Part shown: piece after piece, positions 1 through 11,500 of the stretch | How the letters are laid out: every line of letters starts with the position of its first letter | Position numbering within the stretch: position 1 is the stretch's first letter | NCBI GenBank assembly: GCA_037962975.1 | Contig: CM075669.1 | Span: 244,041,851 to 244,105,850 of the forward strand | DNA: 64,000 bases | From: Clitoria ternatea | Lineage: Eukaryota > Streptophyta > Magnoliopsida > Fabales > Fabaceae | Reading direction: 5' to 3' | Made by a program: the position numbers and the translations under genes | Notes under the pieces: generated by a model | Seen by the model: the letters and a program-made list of their open reading frames with translations, nothing else | The model's database searches: none | What the model was told of the DNA's origin: nothing

Positions 1-51
1 GTTACAACAACAATATTGAAAAAATTTAAAATTTAAATTTTCGCTTTGTAT

Positions 52-790
52 CTAACATCGGTTTTTAGTCAAAAAATGTTGTGGGAAAAAATGAAAAATT
101 AAAAATATAAAACGTCTTGTTGTACAAAACGGTTTTGCTAAAAAACCGTTGTGGAATATATGCTTGCACAGGTAACCGAGTTATCCAAAGCAGCACTGGC
201 TCTTATTCTATTAGCAGTGTCAAAATCCTTGGACTCGAAAGCGGCTACGGCATCTTCTAAAATGATCAAAGGTTTCGTTCTTGAGGAGTTCTAAAATGAG
301 GGAAACTATGATGGCTCCGCTGGATATGGTAAGCTGAATTGACATGCCCACAAGGTCTTTGAGGCTGCTAGGCAGTGGTTTCGACTTGGTGGAGGCTTCT
401 TCAAGGGATGCAACACAGAAATCGTGGCTCAGGTTTGGCTCATTCTTCGATGCCTCACTGCATGATTCAGAGATAAGGTTAGTGGAGCCATTTGTGCAAA
501 GAGAAGCAGAATTTACACATCGGTTTTTGTTAATAACCGTTGTGGAATAGCGTAGACAAAAGATTCCCACGTCGTTTTTTGACTAAAAACCGATGTTAGT
601 GAAAACCGATATGGGAAATTAGCGAATTTTTTAAATTTTAAATTATTTAAACGTCCCTTACATTACACATCGGTTTTTATTAAAAACCGTGGTGGAATAT
701 TTTTTTGCGCATACCATATCGGTTTGTAAAGAAACCGATGTGAATTTTAATCTAATGCCACATCGGTTTGAATAAAAACCGATGTGAAAA
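52..790. repeat. CACTA subterminal repeats, left cluster
   Basis: Inverted motif units of the type ACATCGGTTTTT...AAAACCGATGT occur near 55, 128, 515, 572, 665, 717 and 760, several degenerate. Each can fold into a hairpin of about 10 bp. The cluster is interrupted by the captured gene fragment at about 164-512, which shows that the fragment lies inside the transposon. Confidence 0.8.
164..512 (-). pseudogene. Captured plant invertase/pectin methylesterase inhibitor (PMEI) fragment
   Basis: On the minus strand one frame reads a PMEI-like stretch with two of the family's conserved cysteines (LISESCSEASKN, then LSHDFCVASLEE) and the following amphipathic region (SSLKDLVGMSIQLTIS). A second frame then continues with ILEDAVAAFESKDFDTAN and a later NSVTC, the typical C-terminal helix and last cysteine. 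The segment between them that normally carries the middle cysteines is missing, and a frame change lies near 255-265, so this is a broken partial copy. The family normally encodes secreted proteins of roughly 150-200 residues that inhibit cell-wall invertase or pectin methylesterase. Transposon subterminal repeats flank it on both sides, so it was picked up by the CACTA element. Family assignment is from motif memory. Confidence 0.65.
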
Positions 791-1754
791 GTGAGTTATA
801 TAATTTCGAACTAAGACACAGCGCTTACTTTTCGAAACCTTTCCCCCTCTTCCAAAACATTTCGAGGGCTTTCCTTCTCTCGAGCAATCCCTTCCTCGCA
901 CCGCGCCACCCCTGCCGTCGTCTTCTCCGTGGTGCCTCGCTGTCGGTGGCCTTCTCCGTTCATCATCTTCGTCATCTCTTCTCCATTTATTGCTTCTAAA
1001 TGTTTGTCTCTCTTAACCCTCTCTTTTCCATCTTCTTCAACTACATTATTATGAGCTTATGTTGGATATGGATTTTATGTGTTTAAAATATATTTTTGCC
1101 TTAAACATGTACTTAGGTGTATATGGTTAATGTTGAGTTGGAGTAGTAAGTTTTGCTTGTAACATGTTTGTTAAAAGGCCTAATTGAACTTGAGTGTTGA
1201 AAATGGTTACTTGTTTTTAACATGTTTGTTAAAATTCCCAAGAGAACTTGAGTTGTGTTAAAAATGGTTATTTGCTTTGAACATATGTATGTATATGGGT
1301 GAGGTTGAGTGCCTTGAACATGTTTCTTAAAATGCCTAGGAGAACTTAAATGGAAAATTTGATATGTTTGTGTTAAAAATGGTGTGTATGAAGTGTTGGA
1401 TATTGAGTTATCATGGATATGGTTCTTTTTTGTGGTTAAAATAGGTGGTGTGTATAGTTAAGGTTGAGGTGGACCAATAATTTTTACTTTTAACATGTTT
1501 GTTAAATGACTTATTTACTTAGTTTGCATATTTACTAGTAACTTAGTTTGCACATTAGCCTAGTAACTTAGGTTGTTTAAGCAAGAACATTATGTTGCTT
1601 AATTCATACCATATTTTAGCGGGTCATTAATGTCCATTGATGTTTTGATGTCTATTAACTTGTAAGTGTTTGTTAACTTGTAGGTGTTTTGTTAAATTGT
1701 AGGTGTTCTTGAGAATTCTTGAATGTTAACTTGTTGGTTGTTTTTATACTATAG
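791..1754. other. CACTA interior, no intact gene
   Basis: A short CT/GC-rich patch (about 835-985) is followed by AT-rich sequence with repeated phrases such as AACATGTTTGTTAAA, near 1163, 1220 and 1494. No reading frame of recognisable function is present. The CT-rich patch may be leftover 5' leader of the element's gene or another captured piece. Confidence 0.5.
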
Positions 1755-2193
1755 AGCCTTGGATGCTTCTAATGTTTTGGGAGGGTCACGACCTATGAGT
1801 AGGAAGAAGGTTGAATGGATAATCCTAAGGGTAAGTCGCTCTATGTTACATTAACTCTATGTTGCCTTTATGCCTAGACATGATGAGATTTAAAAATTTG
1901 ATGCAACGTTTACTTGTTGTTAATTTCAGGCTAATAAACAATCGTCGGGCAGCAACCACTGTGGTTATTATGTCATGGGGCACATGCTCAATGTCATAAT
2001 AGGGAACATTAAGGATGATTGGATGCAGGTATTGAAATGGTTTAAAGAAAGAAGCATTTTCTAGTAGTTAAATGCATATTCTGACATCACATACTTGTAG
2101 GTTTTTAGCAACAAGGAACCATTCACTTCTAATGAAATTGATGTGGTTCGTAAGCGTTGGGCAACATATCTTCTTCAAGTAGCTAGATTATGA
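1755..2193 (+). pseudogene. Ulp1-like (C48) cysteine protease, C-terminal exons, CACTA-borne
   Basis: Three pieces join in phase with GT/AG borders: 1755-1830, 1930-2028 and 2101-2193, ending in TGA. The first reads ALDASNVLGGSRP...KKVEWIILR. The second begins ANKQSSGSNHCGYYVMGHML, whose Q...CGYYVM matches the catalytic Cys region of Ulp1 SUMO proteases (the Cys follows the oxyanion Gln). The third reads VFSNKEPFTSNEIDVVRKRWA, typical of transposon-borne Ulp1 tails. The His and Asp of the triad would be upstream; I see no intact upstream exons, so this is a 3' remnant. Transposon Ulp1-like genes are common in plant CACTA and MULE elements; their role is unsettled. Confidence 0.65.
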
Positions 2194-2472
2194 TCAACAC
2201 AAGTGTATAAATTTTGTTTATGTTATGTATGAAATTCTGACCTAGACTATGTATAAAACTATGTTTGGTGTTATATATATATTGAGTGACATGATTTTAA
2301 TTCGTGTTGATATATTTGTTTTCTGTGTTGTATAAATGTATGTCCAAGAATTGACATAAAAAATTAATATATTCGGGATGGATACTGAAATCATATGTCC
2401 AGGTTTCTTGAAAAATTCGTATACGATAATGAACAAACACAAAAATTTAAAAAAAACAACCTTTTGTTTTCA
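2194..2472. other. CACTA interior 3' of the Ulp1 remnant
   Basis: AT-rich sequence between the Ulp1 stop codon and the right subterminal repeats. I see no gene in it. Confidence 0.5.
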
Positions 2473-2886
2473 CATCAGTTTTTAAGGAACCGATGTTATA
2501 TATCACAAATTTCACAACGGTTTTGCTTAAAAAAACGATGTGGTAGGGTTGGATTTCACATCGGTGTTTTTAAAAGACGATGTGATAGTAAGATTTCACA
2601 TGGGTTTGTTTAAAAAACGATGTGGTAGGGGTAGATTTCACATCGGTTTGTCTAGAAAACCGATGTTATAAGCTGTTATTCACAACGGTTTTTTGAAAAA
2701 CGATGTTATAAATCCAGTTTTTAACATCGGTTTTATGAAAAACCGATGTTATAAATATTTTTCACATCGGTTAAAAAACCGATGTGAGATATGCTTATTT
2801 TTCACATCGGCCAGATCCACATCGGTTTGAAAACCGATGTGAAAAGTCCAAAAAAACCGATGTTAAATGTCTTTTTTGCACTAGTG
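2473..2886. repeat. CACTA subterminal repeats and right terminal inverted repeat
   Basis: About nine inverted units (starting near 2473, 2513, 2557, 2596, 2639, 2681, 2722, 2763 and 2803) of the form CACATCGGTTT...AAACCGATGTG are spaced about 40 bp apart. They end in the terminal inverted repeat at 2869-2886. In CACTA elements such repeats bind the element's own DNA-binding protein. Confidence 0.85.
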
Positions 2887-3725
2887 CCAATTTAAAAAGA
2901 AATGTTAAGAATGCTTATTTGCTTTGGAAAGATAATGTGATGAAAGTGAAAGGATGATGATGAAAGTGAAAAGATTACAAGTAGAAGATTATGTTTTCTT
3001 AAAGGAGTTAAGAGGTTTACTTGTATTTGCCAAGAAATGAGAGGAAAGAACCCACAAGTGCAAAGTCCCCTTAAAGACCATGTTTTAAATTAATGGCCCA
3101 ACGCTGGAACGAATCATGGCCGGTGGAGTAGGAACACGACTCGTGGAGGGTTCTGTTTCACCTAAAATTTTCATTCGCAAATGTTTAAAAAATCTGACAC
3201 GCTTCATGGCTAGTGGTGGAGAACCACGGCTCGTGAAGGGTTCTATTTTGGCTAAAAATTCAATGCAAAAACATGTGAAAAACTCTGATGCACTCGACGG
3301 CCAGTGGTGGGGAACCATGGCCTGTGGAGGTTCTATTTTAGCCAAAATTTTATGCAAAATAAGTATGCTAGAGCTGGTTGGTTCCACAGCTAGTGGAATT
3401 TTTCCACAACCTATAAAACTTTCTATTTTGGCCAATGCAAACATGAGATGAAAAAGGCTTTCCTTGTGCCAGAATTTGACAAACAATTCATGTACTTGCA
3501 TTTGTTTTTTATTTTGTTTTATTCACACAAATTAAACAGAAGATAAACATAAAGGATTATGAACATTTATGGGGTTACCTCCCTACAAGTGTTAAGTTTA
3601 ACGTCTTTAGTCAGCCTTTGCCAATCAACACAGTCAAAACTCAATAAAATCAGTCAATCCAAACATAGTTACTTAATTGGCTCACCCACTAAATAATGTT
3701 TAAGCCTTTGGCCATTAACATTAAA
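2887..3725 (-). other. D post-pol region (or remnant 3' LTR)
   Basis: No credible gene; ORFs on both strands here overlap a tandem repeat. Near 3575 the minus strand reads TAGGGAGGTAACCCC, comparable to TAGGGAGGCAGCCCTA just after pol in element C (43,314), marking the end of pol. Whether 2887-3540 is internal DNA or a diverged 3' LTR is uncertain. The same paired-palindrome type occurs in D's other LTR. Confidence 0.5.
3112..3330. repeat. Tandem ~90-bp repeat with paired 12-bp palindrome-like motifs (D)
   Basis: Three pairs of motifs start at 3115/3135, 3205/3225 and 3296/3316. Each pair is exactly 20 bp apart and pairs recur every 90-91 bp. Members resemble CATGGCCGGTGG and CACGGCTCGTGA. 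A weaker fourth unit may lie near 3385. Related CACGGCCAGTGG pairs lie in D's LTR at 26,233/26,253. Confidence 0.75.
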
Positions 3726-4800
3726 TCAACTAGACTTTTCATTCCATATTTCAATAGTTCCAAAGGGAAAGACCTTGGTTACCTGAAAAGGTCCGGACCA
3801 TCTAGACCTTAGCTTACCAGAGAAAAACTTCAAGTGAGAACTGAAGAGGAGAACCATGTCTCTCAGGTTGAATGACCTTCGGAGGATGTACTGATCATGC
3901 CACTGTTTGGTCTTCTCCTTATAGATCCTGGCATTCTCATAGGCATCCAAACGGAGCTCTTCAAGCTTGTTCAACTCTAGCAAATTGTGTTCACCTGCAG
4001 CCTTAAGATCAAGATTAAGCATTTTAACCGCCCAAAAAGATTTGTATTCTAACTCTACAGGCAAATGACAAGGCTTCCCATAAACTAGTTTAAAAAGAGT
4101 GATTCCAATTGGAGTCTTGTATGCAGTCCTATACGCCCATAAGGAATCATCCAATTTAATAGACCAATCCTTACATGATGTATTGACCACTTTTTAGAGA
4201 ATATTTTTAATCTCCCTAGTGGAAACCTCTACCTGTCCACTAGTTTGAGGGTGATAAGGTGTAACAACCTTATGACTCACTCCATATTTCTTTAGGAGGG
4301 TCTAAAAAGTTTTTTCAATAAAATAAGACCCTCCATCACTGATTATGCACTTTGGGACTCCAAACCTCAGAAATATTATCTTTTTGAAAAGCTTAGAAAC
4401 AGTTTTAGCATCCGATGGGGTGAAGCAATGGCATCTACCCATTTGGATATATGGTCGACTGCTACTAAAATAAAATGGTTTTCAAAAGAAGAAGGGAAAA
4501 ACCCCATAAAGTCAACACCCCACACATCAAACAATTCAACCTCAAGAATATTATTCAATGGCATTTCATGCCTTTTACTAATATTACCTGATCTTTGTCA
4601 TGAATCACAAGCACATCCTTAAAAAGGTGTGGCTAGTAGAAACCAGCTTATAGTACTTTTGAGGTTATTTTGGAGGTGCTCATGTGACCTCTACAGGACA
4701 CAGAGTGGCAATGATCTAAGATGGCATGGACTTCATCCTCCAGAAAGCACCTCCTTATCAAACCATCTGCACATTGTTTGAAAAGGAGGGGTTCATCCTA
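3726..4800 (-). pseudogene. D integrase (broken)
   Basis: Minus-strand pieces match gypsy integrase. Around 4570-4790 degraded zinc-finger sequence (GHCHS...GGFYQP-like) is readable across frames. 4564-4376 carries FDVWGVDFMGFFPSSF, containing the first catalytic Asp. 4190-3726 carries DWSIKLDDSLWAYRTAYKTP and the KLRSRWSGPF element of the C-terminal domain. Integrase inserts retroelement cDNA into the genome. The core stretch with the second Asp and the Glu (about 4376-4190) is frameshifted and has stops, so the protein cannot be active. The neighbouring RNase H lies upstream on the same strand. Confidence 0.8.
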
Positions 4801-4932
4801 GTGTTAGTGCTTTACATCTGCAAGAAACTTCTTTTTCTATTAAAAGCTAAGATCAGGTGGTAAGATGCCACATGAAAGATAATTAACAAAATCAGCATAC
4901 CAAGGGACATGTTGGGTACTGAGACTCAATAG

Positions 4933-5430
4933 TTATTCATCCAAAAAAGATTCATTGATGGGAACAACATTACCTATCTCCCCTTTTTCAGATGACAATC
5001 TAGATAGATGATCAGCTACAAGATTTTTAGTACCCTTCTTGTCCTTGATTTTTAAATCAAACTCTTGTAAGATTAAACTCCATCTAATTAGCCTAGGTTT
5101 TACCTCTTTCTTATTCAATAGGTACTTAATGGCAGAATGATCAGTAAAAACAATAACATGAGAACCTACCAAGTAAGACCTGCATTTGTCAAAGGCAAAC
5201 ACAATGGCTAATAGCTTATTTTCTATTGTGGCATAATTCACCTGAGCGTCATCTAACGTTTTACTGGTATAGTGACTAACATGAAGCTTCTTATCCTTCC
5301 GTTGCCCAAGCACAGCCCCCACTACGTGATCCCTTACATCATATATTAACTCGAAAGGGAGTTCCCAATCAGGGGGTTGTACAATAGAAGTGGAGTTCAA
5401 AGCTTGCTTAATCCTATAAAAAGCTTCCAA
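4933..5430 (-). pseudogene. D RNase H domain
   Basis: A 165-residue open stretch reads a Ty3/gypsy RNase H: FELIYDVRDHVVGAVLGQ at the start (the usual catalytic Asp context is altered), TIENKLLAIVFAFDK containing the catalytic Glu region, FTDHSAIKYLL with a conserved Asp, and NLVADHLSRL at the end. It degrades the RNA strand of RNA-DNA hybrids during reverse transcription. A stop and frame change separate it from the RT upstream (5467-6014) and from the integrase downstream. Confidence 0.8.
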
Positions 5431-5466
5431 ACAAGATGAGTCAAAAATAGATGGAATATCCTTACC

Positions 5467-6014
5467 TTAAAGGTTGGTGAGAGGTTTGGTGATTTTGGAG
5501 AAATCTTTAATGAACCTTCGATAAAACCTGGCATGTCCAAGAAAACTCTGGATGCCTTTCACGGTTGTAGGTGGGGGCAATTTCTCAATAACCTCCACCT
5601 TAGCCTTATCAACTTCTATACCTTTTTTAGACACCAAGTGTCCAAGGACTATGGCTTCCCTCACCATGAAATGACATTTTCCCAGTTTAAAACCAAATTG
5701 GTCTCTTCACAACGATGCAAAACTTGGCAAAGATTTGTTAAAAAAATTTCAAAATCTAAACCATACACTGAAAAATCATCCATAAAGACTTCCATCACAT
5801 TTTCAATCAGATCAGAAAAAATGGCTTGCATACACCTTTGAAAAGTCGTAGGTGCATTACAAAGGCCAAATGGCATACGCCTATATGCATAAGTTCCATA
5901 AGGGTAAATGAAGGTAGTTTTTTCTTGATCAGATAGGTGGATGGGAATTTGATGAAAACCTGAGTACCCATCCAAGTAGCAAAAATAAGAGTGCTTTGCA
6001 AGCCTCTCAAGCAT
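5467..6014 (-). pseudogene. D reverse transcriptase, palm and connection
   Basis: 6014-5661 reads MLERLAKHSYFCYLDGYSGF and AYRRMPFGLCNAPTTFQRCM, then FMDDFSVYG, the RT catalytic box (Y/FxDD) with both Asp retained. After a frame change near 5665 it continues with EAIVLGHLVSKKGIEVDKAK and SFLGHARFYRRFIKDFSKI. The domain copies genomic RNA into cDNA. Frameshifts on both sides make it non-functional. Confidence 0.85.
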
Positions 6015-6127
6015 CTGATCAATAAAAGGAAGAGAAAAATGATCTTCTTGTGGCTTTATTTAACTTTCTATAATCGATGCACATGCGCCAATCAGAAACT
6101 ATTCTAGTAGAAATTAATTCATGCTTC

Positions 6128-7207
6128 TCATTCTACTACGACCATTCCTCCCTTTTTAGGCACAACATGAACCCGACTCACCCATTTGCTACTAGCAATA
6201 GTGTATATGACTCCAACATCAAACAATTTCAAAATTTTCTTTTTAACCACTTCTTGCATTGTAGGATTTAATCTTCTAAGTGATTCTATAGTAGGCCTAT
6301 TTTCATCCTCTACTATTATCCTATGCATGCAAAAAGAAGGACTAATCCCCTTAATATCATCCACTGTGTAACCTATTACTTTTTTATACAACCTAAGTTG
6401 TTTCAAAAGTTTTTTGATTTCAACTAGATTCAAATTAGCACTCACAATCACAAGATATATGGAATTGAGGCAAAGAAATTCATACCTTAGTAAAGCTGAT
6501 AAAGGCTTTAATTCCACTTTTGGGCTCACCATTTTTTCACACATGACCTCAGTATCATGTTTCAATAGGGCATCTCCTTCAAAACATTTTGATGTTCCTA
6601 CAAGCTCAGTCAGAAAAACTAATTCAAGTGGGTCATTAGGAAGAGTTTCTTCCTTCACCACTTGGTCAACAAATTCTATACTACAGCAAATATCATCATA
6701 AAAAGGTTTTTTCAAAGCATCCTTCAAACTAAAATCAACCTTTTCTCCAACAGTCAGAGACAACTTACCATTTTTAACATCTATCACCGCACCCGCGGTT
6801 GCCAAAAACGGCTTGCCTAGTATAACGGGGATCATGGAATCCTCATCCATCTCTGGCACAACAAAGTCAGCAGGTATAAAAAATTTGTCTACCTTAATAG
6901 GAACATCCTCTAAAATTCCTACAGGATACTTAACAAATCTGTCAGCTAAAAACTCACCCAATCATAACTTTTCAGAAACAGAAAAAGGGATCAAGCTAAC
7001 ATTAGCTCCTAAATCACACAGTGCCCTATCTATTGTCATGCCACCAATCATACATGGGATAGAGAAACTATCTGGATCCTTAAGCTTAGGTGGAAGCTTC
7101 CTTTGAATCAACACACTGCACTCCTTAGTAAGTGCCACAATATCATCCTCCTCTAACTTTCTCTTGTTGGACAATATATCCATTAGAAACTTTGCGTATA
7201 TGGGCAT
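6128..7207 (-). pseudogene. D aspartic protease and RT N-terminus
   Basis: 7207-6962 starts MPIYAKFLMDILSNKRKL and contains ALCDLGANVSLIP, the Athila-type protease active site (D-L-G in place of DTG/DSG). A stop follows EKL, then the frame continues 6961-6128 through the rest of the protease (VILGKPFLATAGAVIDVKN) and the RT N-terminus (RRLNPTMQEVVKKKILKLFD, then VHVVPKKGGM), ending in a frame change. The closely similar ORF in C (39,611 onward) keeps this stretch open and serves as an internal reference. Confidence 0.85.
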
Positions 7208-7455
7208 TTGCTACAAAGCATCTGTGAAGGGAATGTTAATGTATAATTTCTTTAAAACCTCTAAAAACTTACCAAATTGTTTATCTAACTTGGCCTTGAC
7301 CAAGCGTTGAGGGTTTGGTATAGGAGGTTGATATGGCTTAACCTCCTTTTTCTTTCACATGGTTTCTCTTCCTCAGTCACTAGATGAGATGAAGGCTCAT
7401 CCTAATTCTTGTACATCTAAGCTTTTGATTTCGTAATGTCAGTCGGACCATCATA

Positions 7456-8892
7456 TTAAGTATCACTCATAAGAATGATAGCCATAGTATGGTTGGTTGG
7501 CCCTGCCTCGGGTTTCCCAGGAAATGTGTCTGGTATTCTTGTGGAGCTAGAGGCTTGTTGGGCAATCTGGGTCTCCAACATTTTGTTGTGGGTGGCAAGT
7601 GAGTCCACCTTAGAAGCTAAGTTCTTTATGGCCTTGGAGAACTCATCATTTTGCTTGATTTGAGTAGTCACAAATGTTTCCATTAGGGACTCTAATTTTG
7701 ATATTTGTGGAATATAGGGTCCCTATGGTTGTCTATAACTACCTTGGTTGCCTTGAAATGGAGGTGGTCTATTTTGGAAACTATGTGGTCTTTATGGTTG
7801 TCTAAAATTATTTCTAAAATTCCCAGCATAGTTCCCAATCACATCCACCTGATGCACCTCTGGTCCGACACTCTAGGATATTCCAAGCTAACAACCTAAA
7901 GTACTATAACCTGAAACACCACATAGCTCACAGACAACATTAGTAGCACATGTTCCTAGCTTATCAAATTTAACAGACAAGGCTTCTACTTTAGCAGTAA
8001 GTAAATAAATAGCATCAAGAGAGTCCTTACCTGGAGTTTTGGATGGAAAACTCCTTTCAGAAGACCATTGGTATGTGTTTTGTGCCACTTCTTCTATAAG
8101 GTTGTACCCTTCCTCCATGTTCTTACTCATAAAGGCTCCGCCAGCTGTGGCATCCAAGGTAACCCTTTGATTTGGGGTTAAACCATTGTAGAAGATGCGG
8201 ACCGTTAGCCATCGCTTCACCCCATGATGTGGGCATTCTCTGAGCATCTCCTTGTACCTCTCCCAGGCATCATACCAGGTCTCATCATCTTTCTGGGTGA
8301 AAATGATGATTTGTTTCCTAAGTTGGTTTATTTTACTGAGTGGGTAGTATTTGTTGAGAAAGGCATGGGACAACTGCTCCCAAGTTGTAATGGATCATTC
8401 AGGGAACGAATACAACCAAACTCTAGCCTTATCCCTCAAAGAGAATGTGAAAAGTCTTAGCCAGATTGCATCACTTGAGACGTCATTTACCTTGAGTGTA
8501 TCATAGTACTCAAGGAAGATTTGCAAATGCAGATTCGAGTCTTCCAAAGGTAATCCACCAAACTGGTTTTGTTGAACCATTGAAAGCAAGGATGGCTTCA
8601 ACTCAAAGTTGTTTGCTTCGAGGGTTGGCTGTGTGATGTTGGGCCTTCTACCCATTGTATTGGGTGCTGCAAAATCACAAAGTGCTCTGTTGTTGGGATT
8701 GTCCATTTGTTCTTCGGTAGTTGAACTTGAAGCTTGTTGCTTGCTTTGCTCTAGTTGATTCTGAAGCGCTCTGATTTTTCTAAGAGTCTTTTTGGTTTCA
8801 GGGTCAAAGATATGTTTAAAGTTAGAACTCCTTCGTATAAAGGGACCTGCACAATCCACAAAAATAGCAAAAACCCAAGTGTAATTCTGCAT
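7456..8892 (-). pseudogene. D gag polyprotein
   Basis: 8892-8395 contains the gag N-terminal part (ANNFELKPSLLSMVQQNQFG, then LRLFTFSLRDKARVWLYS). 8373-7888 continues with SHAFLNKYYPLSKINQLRKQ, RYKEMLRECPHHG and FYNGLTPNQRVTLDATAGG, the retrotransposon gag core that builds the particle. A CxxC remnant (VVCELCGVSG) marks the zinc knuckle near 7920. 7683-7456 is a coiled-coil-like linker (ETFVTTQIKQNDEFSKAI). Stops at about 8392 and several frame changes break it. Element C's gag shows the same order. Confidence 0.8.
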
Positions 8893-8987
8893 AAAAAATA
8901 AAAAAATAGACAGTAAAATAAATACAGAAAAATTAAAACACCTAATCTAATCAAATCACTGCTTTGCCAATATTGGGGGAAACATAA

Positions 8988-9005
8988 TCCCCAACAATGA
9001 CGCCA
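8988..9005 (-). other. D primer-binding site
   Basis: Minus-strand TGGCGTCATTGTTGGGGA is a decayed form of TGGCGCCGTTGCCGGGGA, the PBS seen intact in C at 37,763. It lies 6 bases inside the LTR edge (9012), as expected for the start of minus-strand DNA synthesis. Confidence 0.8.
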
Positions 9006-9011
9006 AAAACA

Positions 9012-9804
9012 TGATAGCCATTTCGCAAGTATACAGTTTATCGAAGAAATAAAAATATCATTTCCATAGAGATTGTGCTTAATTACTAATTCGCGGTGGT
9101 TCAATTATCCAAACAATATTCAATAGATGGAAAGTAACGGTAAAATTAAATGACAACAAAAACATTTACAAAAAATTTAAACTTTTAAGTATCAAATATG
9201 ATAAGGAACTCTTGGGAATTAGAAAGGTCCTATGCCATGTACCAAATTAAGTTTAATCCTTTCTCAATTGCGAAGTTTCGTTTCTAGGGCTAGTTTTCCT
9301 AAATTAATTAATAACTTCGTCTAAGAACCTTACTAACGCAATCAATTACCAAAGAACATCGTTCAATTTGCTAGTCGAATTCATTAAGCGCAATGAAAAC
9401 CCCATAAATCCTTAACCATTTCACTTACTTACGTAATCTAAAATTGCTGGTTCAATTTCATGTATTTCTAACGATTGCTAATCTTTCGATCATCCAAAAC
9501 GTCTTAAATCTTCTAAGTTTATCTCTAAATCAATAGAAGCATAGAGATCTCATGAATTGAAATAGAAAACAGAGCGTCATAATTAAGAAATTTAGAAACA
9601 TTAAGTCTGATACATGAACATGTTTCCCCCTAATCCTAAGATTACAGATTTAGTGACCTATAACCAAGATTGAAACGTAAAATATTCTCATCGTCGTACA
9701 CAACAAGAGAAAATCTCCTAAAACTAGAAAATAAAGGTACAAGAAAAACAGAGATAAGATCTTACTCTAAATCCATATAAATCTTGAGCTTCTAGCGATG
9801 TTGA
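9012..9804 (-). repeat. D 5' LTR, PBS-proximal part
   Basis: On the plus strand it begins TGATAGCC next to the PBS and runs to the insertion point of E. The last five bases (9800-9804, GTTGA) are one copy of E's target duplication. It holds no gene. Confidence 0.75.
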
Positions 9805-10636
9805 TGTAACACTCCTATTTTTATTTTTATATTAAAATTTTGAAGGAATTAGATTATGGTTCTTTAGAACTTTTTAATCTACGTACTATTATTGATTTTA
9901 TGGAATTTTTTGGAATTTTAGAAATATTTTAATAAAATAATATTTTAAATAATTTTAAATTCATATAAAGTGACTTAAAATAAAAATATTTATAAAAAAG
10001 TGAAGTTAAATTATAAGAAAATTTTTTAAAATCTATTTCATGTAGACTTATCTAAAAATGATCGGTTTGAGAAAAATCTTATTTTTTCCAATCGTTAAAA
10101 AATTAGAAACGTATCAATAAATTTTTATTAACAGAAAATTTTAGATTTTTAAAATTTAAACTTTATATTACTTATTATAAAATTAGTGAGGACTAATATA
10201 ATATCGCTAAATTTCAAAAAGGACTGATTTTGAATATTTAAAATATACCGAGTGAAAGGTTACTATTTGGTTTAATAATTCAGCCGACATTTACTATGCA
10301 AAACACTATGCATGAATGAAAATTTCAAAGGTTGCACAGTAACCAGGAATGAAATTTTCAATTCTTGCACAGTACTTTTATATTAAAATATTCAAATGCA
10401 TAGTAATTTTTTTGGCTATAAATGCGGAGGACGAGTAACGAAGAAATCACAATTTCTGATTAAGTTTTCTTAATATAGTAGTGCTAGTGAGATAGTGATG
10501 GAAGTAAGAGAGGAAATAAAATTTTTTTAGAAGAAGGTTCTGCTAAAATTCTAAGGTAAGAATACCTCTCTTTTATTTTTGGGTTATTTTCATATCGTTT
10601 TAGAAATCTATTATTATACTAGATATAGTATTATTT

Positions 10637-10875
10637 TAAGTTACTATTTCAATAGTAAATTACTATTTTAATAGTAAATGACTAATACGAATAGTAAATC
10701 ACTATTACAAATAGTAAATTACTATTTAAATAGTAAATTTCTATTTACTATTACTATTTACTATTACTATTCATGATTTACTATTTTACCGTTACTATTC
10801 ATGATTTACTATTTACTGTTACTATTCACGATTTACTATTTACCATTCACTATTCACTATTCACTATTCAAAATT
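10637..10875. repeat. TACTATT-type minisatellite in E
   Basis: Variants of ATAGTAAATTACTATT and TTACTATTCATGATTTACTATT repeat over about 240 bp. The inverted arrangement of AATAGTAAAT and its complement can form many small hairpins. Confidence 0.8.
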
Positions 10876-11167
10876 TACCATTTCGGTTTTAAGTAGAAAT
10901 CTTAATTTTCATCTTATAACTATATTAAAGTGAAATTGGTATATTTTAGAACTCGGAGATGAGGCGCGCACAGACTTTCCATAACAAACCAAGATACAAA
11001 AGGTAAGAAGGAGTGAGATGAGAATATAATATGAAAAAACATAAGAATAATGAGAGGAGTCCCCTACTCCTTTTAAATTTAATAATATTATTATTTTAAA
11101 ATATTAACTTTTTAACTTAAAATTTATAATAAATTTTAAATTAAATATCTGGTGTAACTAACTCTGA

Positions 11168-11305
11168 CATACCTATGCAAGGACCTGGACTTTCATAATT
11201 GGACTAAACCTATGCAAGGACTTGGACTAGTTTAATCTATATGGACTGAACTATACCTATGCAAGGACTGAATTATATGGATTTACATAGACCTATGCAA
11301 GAAAA
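11168..11305. repeat. ACCTATGCAAGGACT repeats in E
   Basis: Four copies of an ACCTATGCAAGGA-like phrase occur near 11,171, 11,209, 11,252 and 11,290, each followed by CTGGACT- or CTGAATT-like text. Confidence 0.7.
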
Positions 11306-11384
11306 GAACTATAAGGACTCAAAATCAATTTTAATAATTTAAATAACCATTAAAATTTGAATTATATTTAATTGATTTGATTAT

Positions 11385-11500
11385 AATTATTAGTATTTGA
11401 TTATTATTGATGATATTTAATTGTGATCGATATTATTTGATTGTGATTGACATTATTTGATTGTGATTGATAATATTTGATTATGATTGATGATCTTGTG
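11385..11500. repeat. ATTTGATTGTGATTGAT tandem repeat in E
   Basis: About five copies of a 21-24-bp unit (TATTTGATTGTGATTGATAA-like) lie immediately left of the F insertion site. A short related stretch resumes near 25,510. Confidence 0.7.

Larger units (their letters stand above)
1..2886. mobile_element. CACTA-type DNA transposon, right end, left end off-window
   Basis: The element ends at 2886 with the inverted terminus CACTAGTGCAAAAAAGAC (read inward on the minus strand), typical of CACTA transposons. Both flanks of its interior carry many copies of an inverted motif, ACATCGG(T)n...(A)nCCGATGT, as expected for CACTA subterminal repeats. No full transposase (TNPD-like) reading frame is visible, so this copy looks non-autonomous. 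It holds a captured inhibitor gene fragment (about 164-512) and the tail of a Ulp1 protease gene (1755-2193). The left terminus lies before base 1, so the 3-bp target duplication cannot be checked. It abuts or interrupts gypsy element D. Confidence 0.8.

Noticed and set aside
3085..3501. Opposing 138- and 111-codon ORFs
   Set aside because: Both derive from the 90-bp tandem repeat with open frames on both strands; no retroelement protein match.
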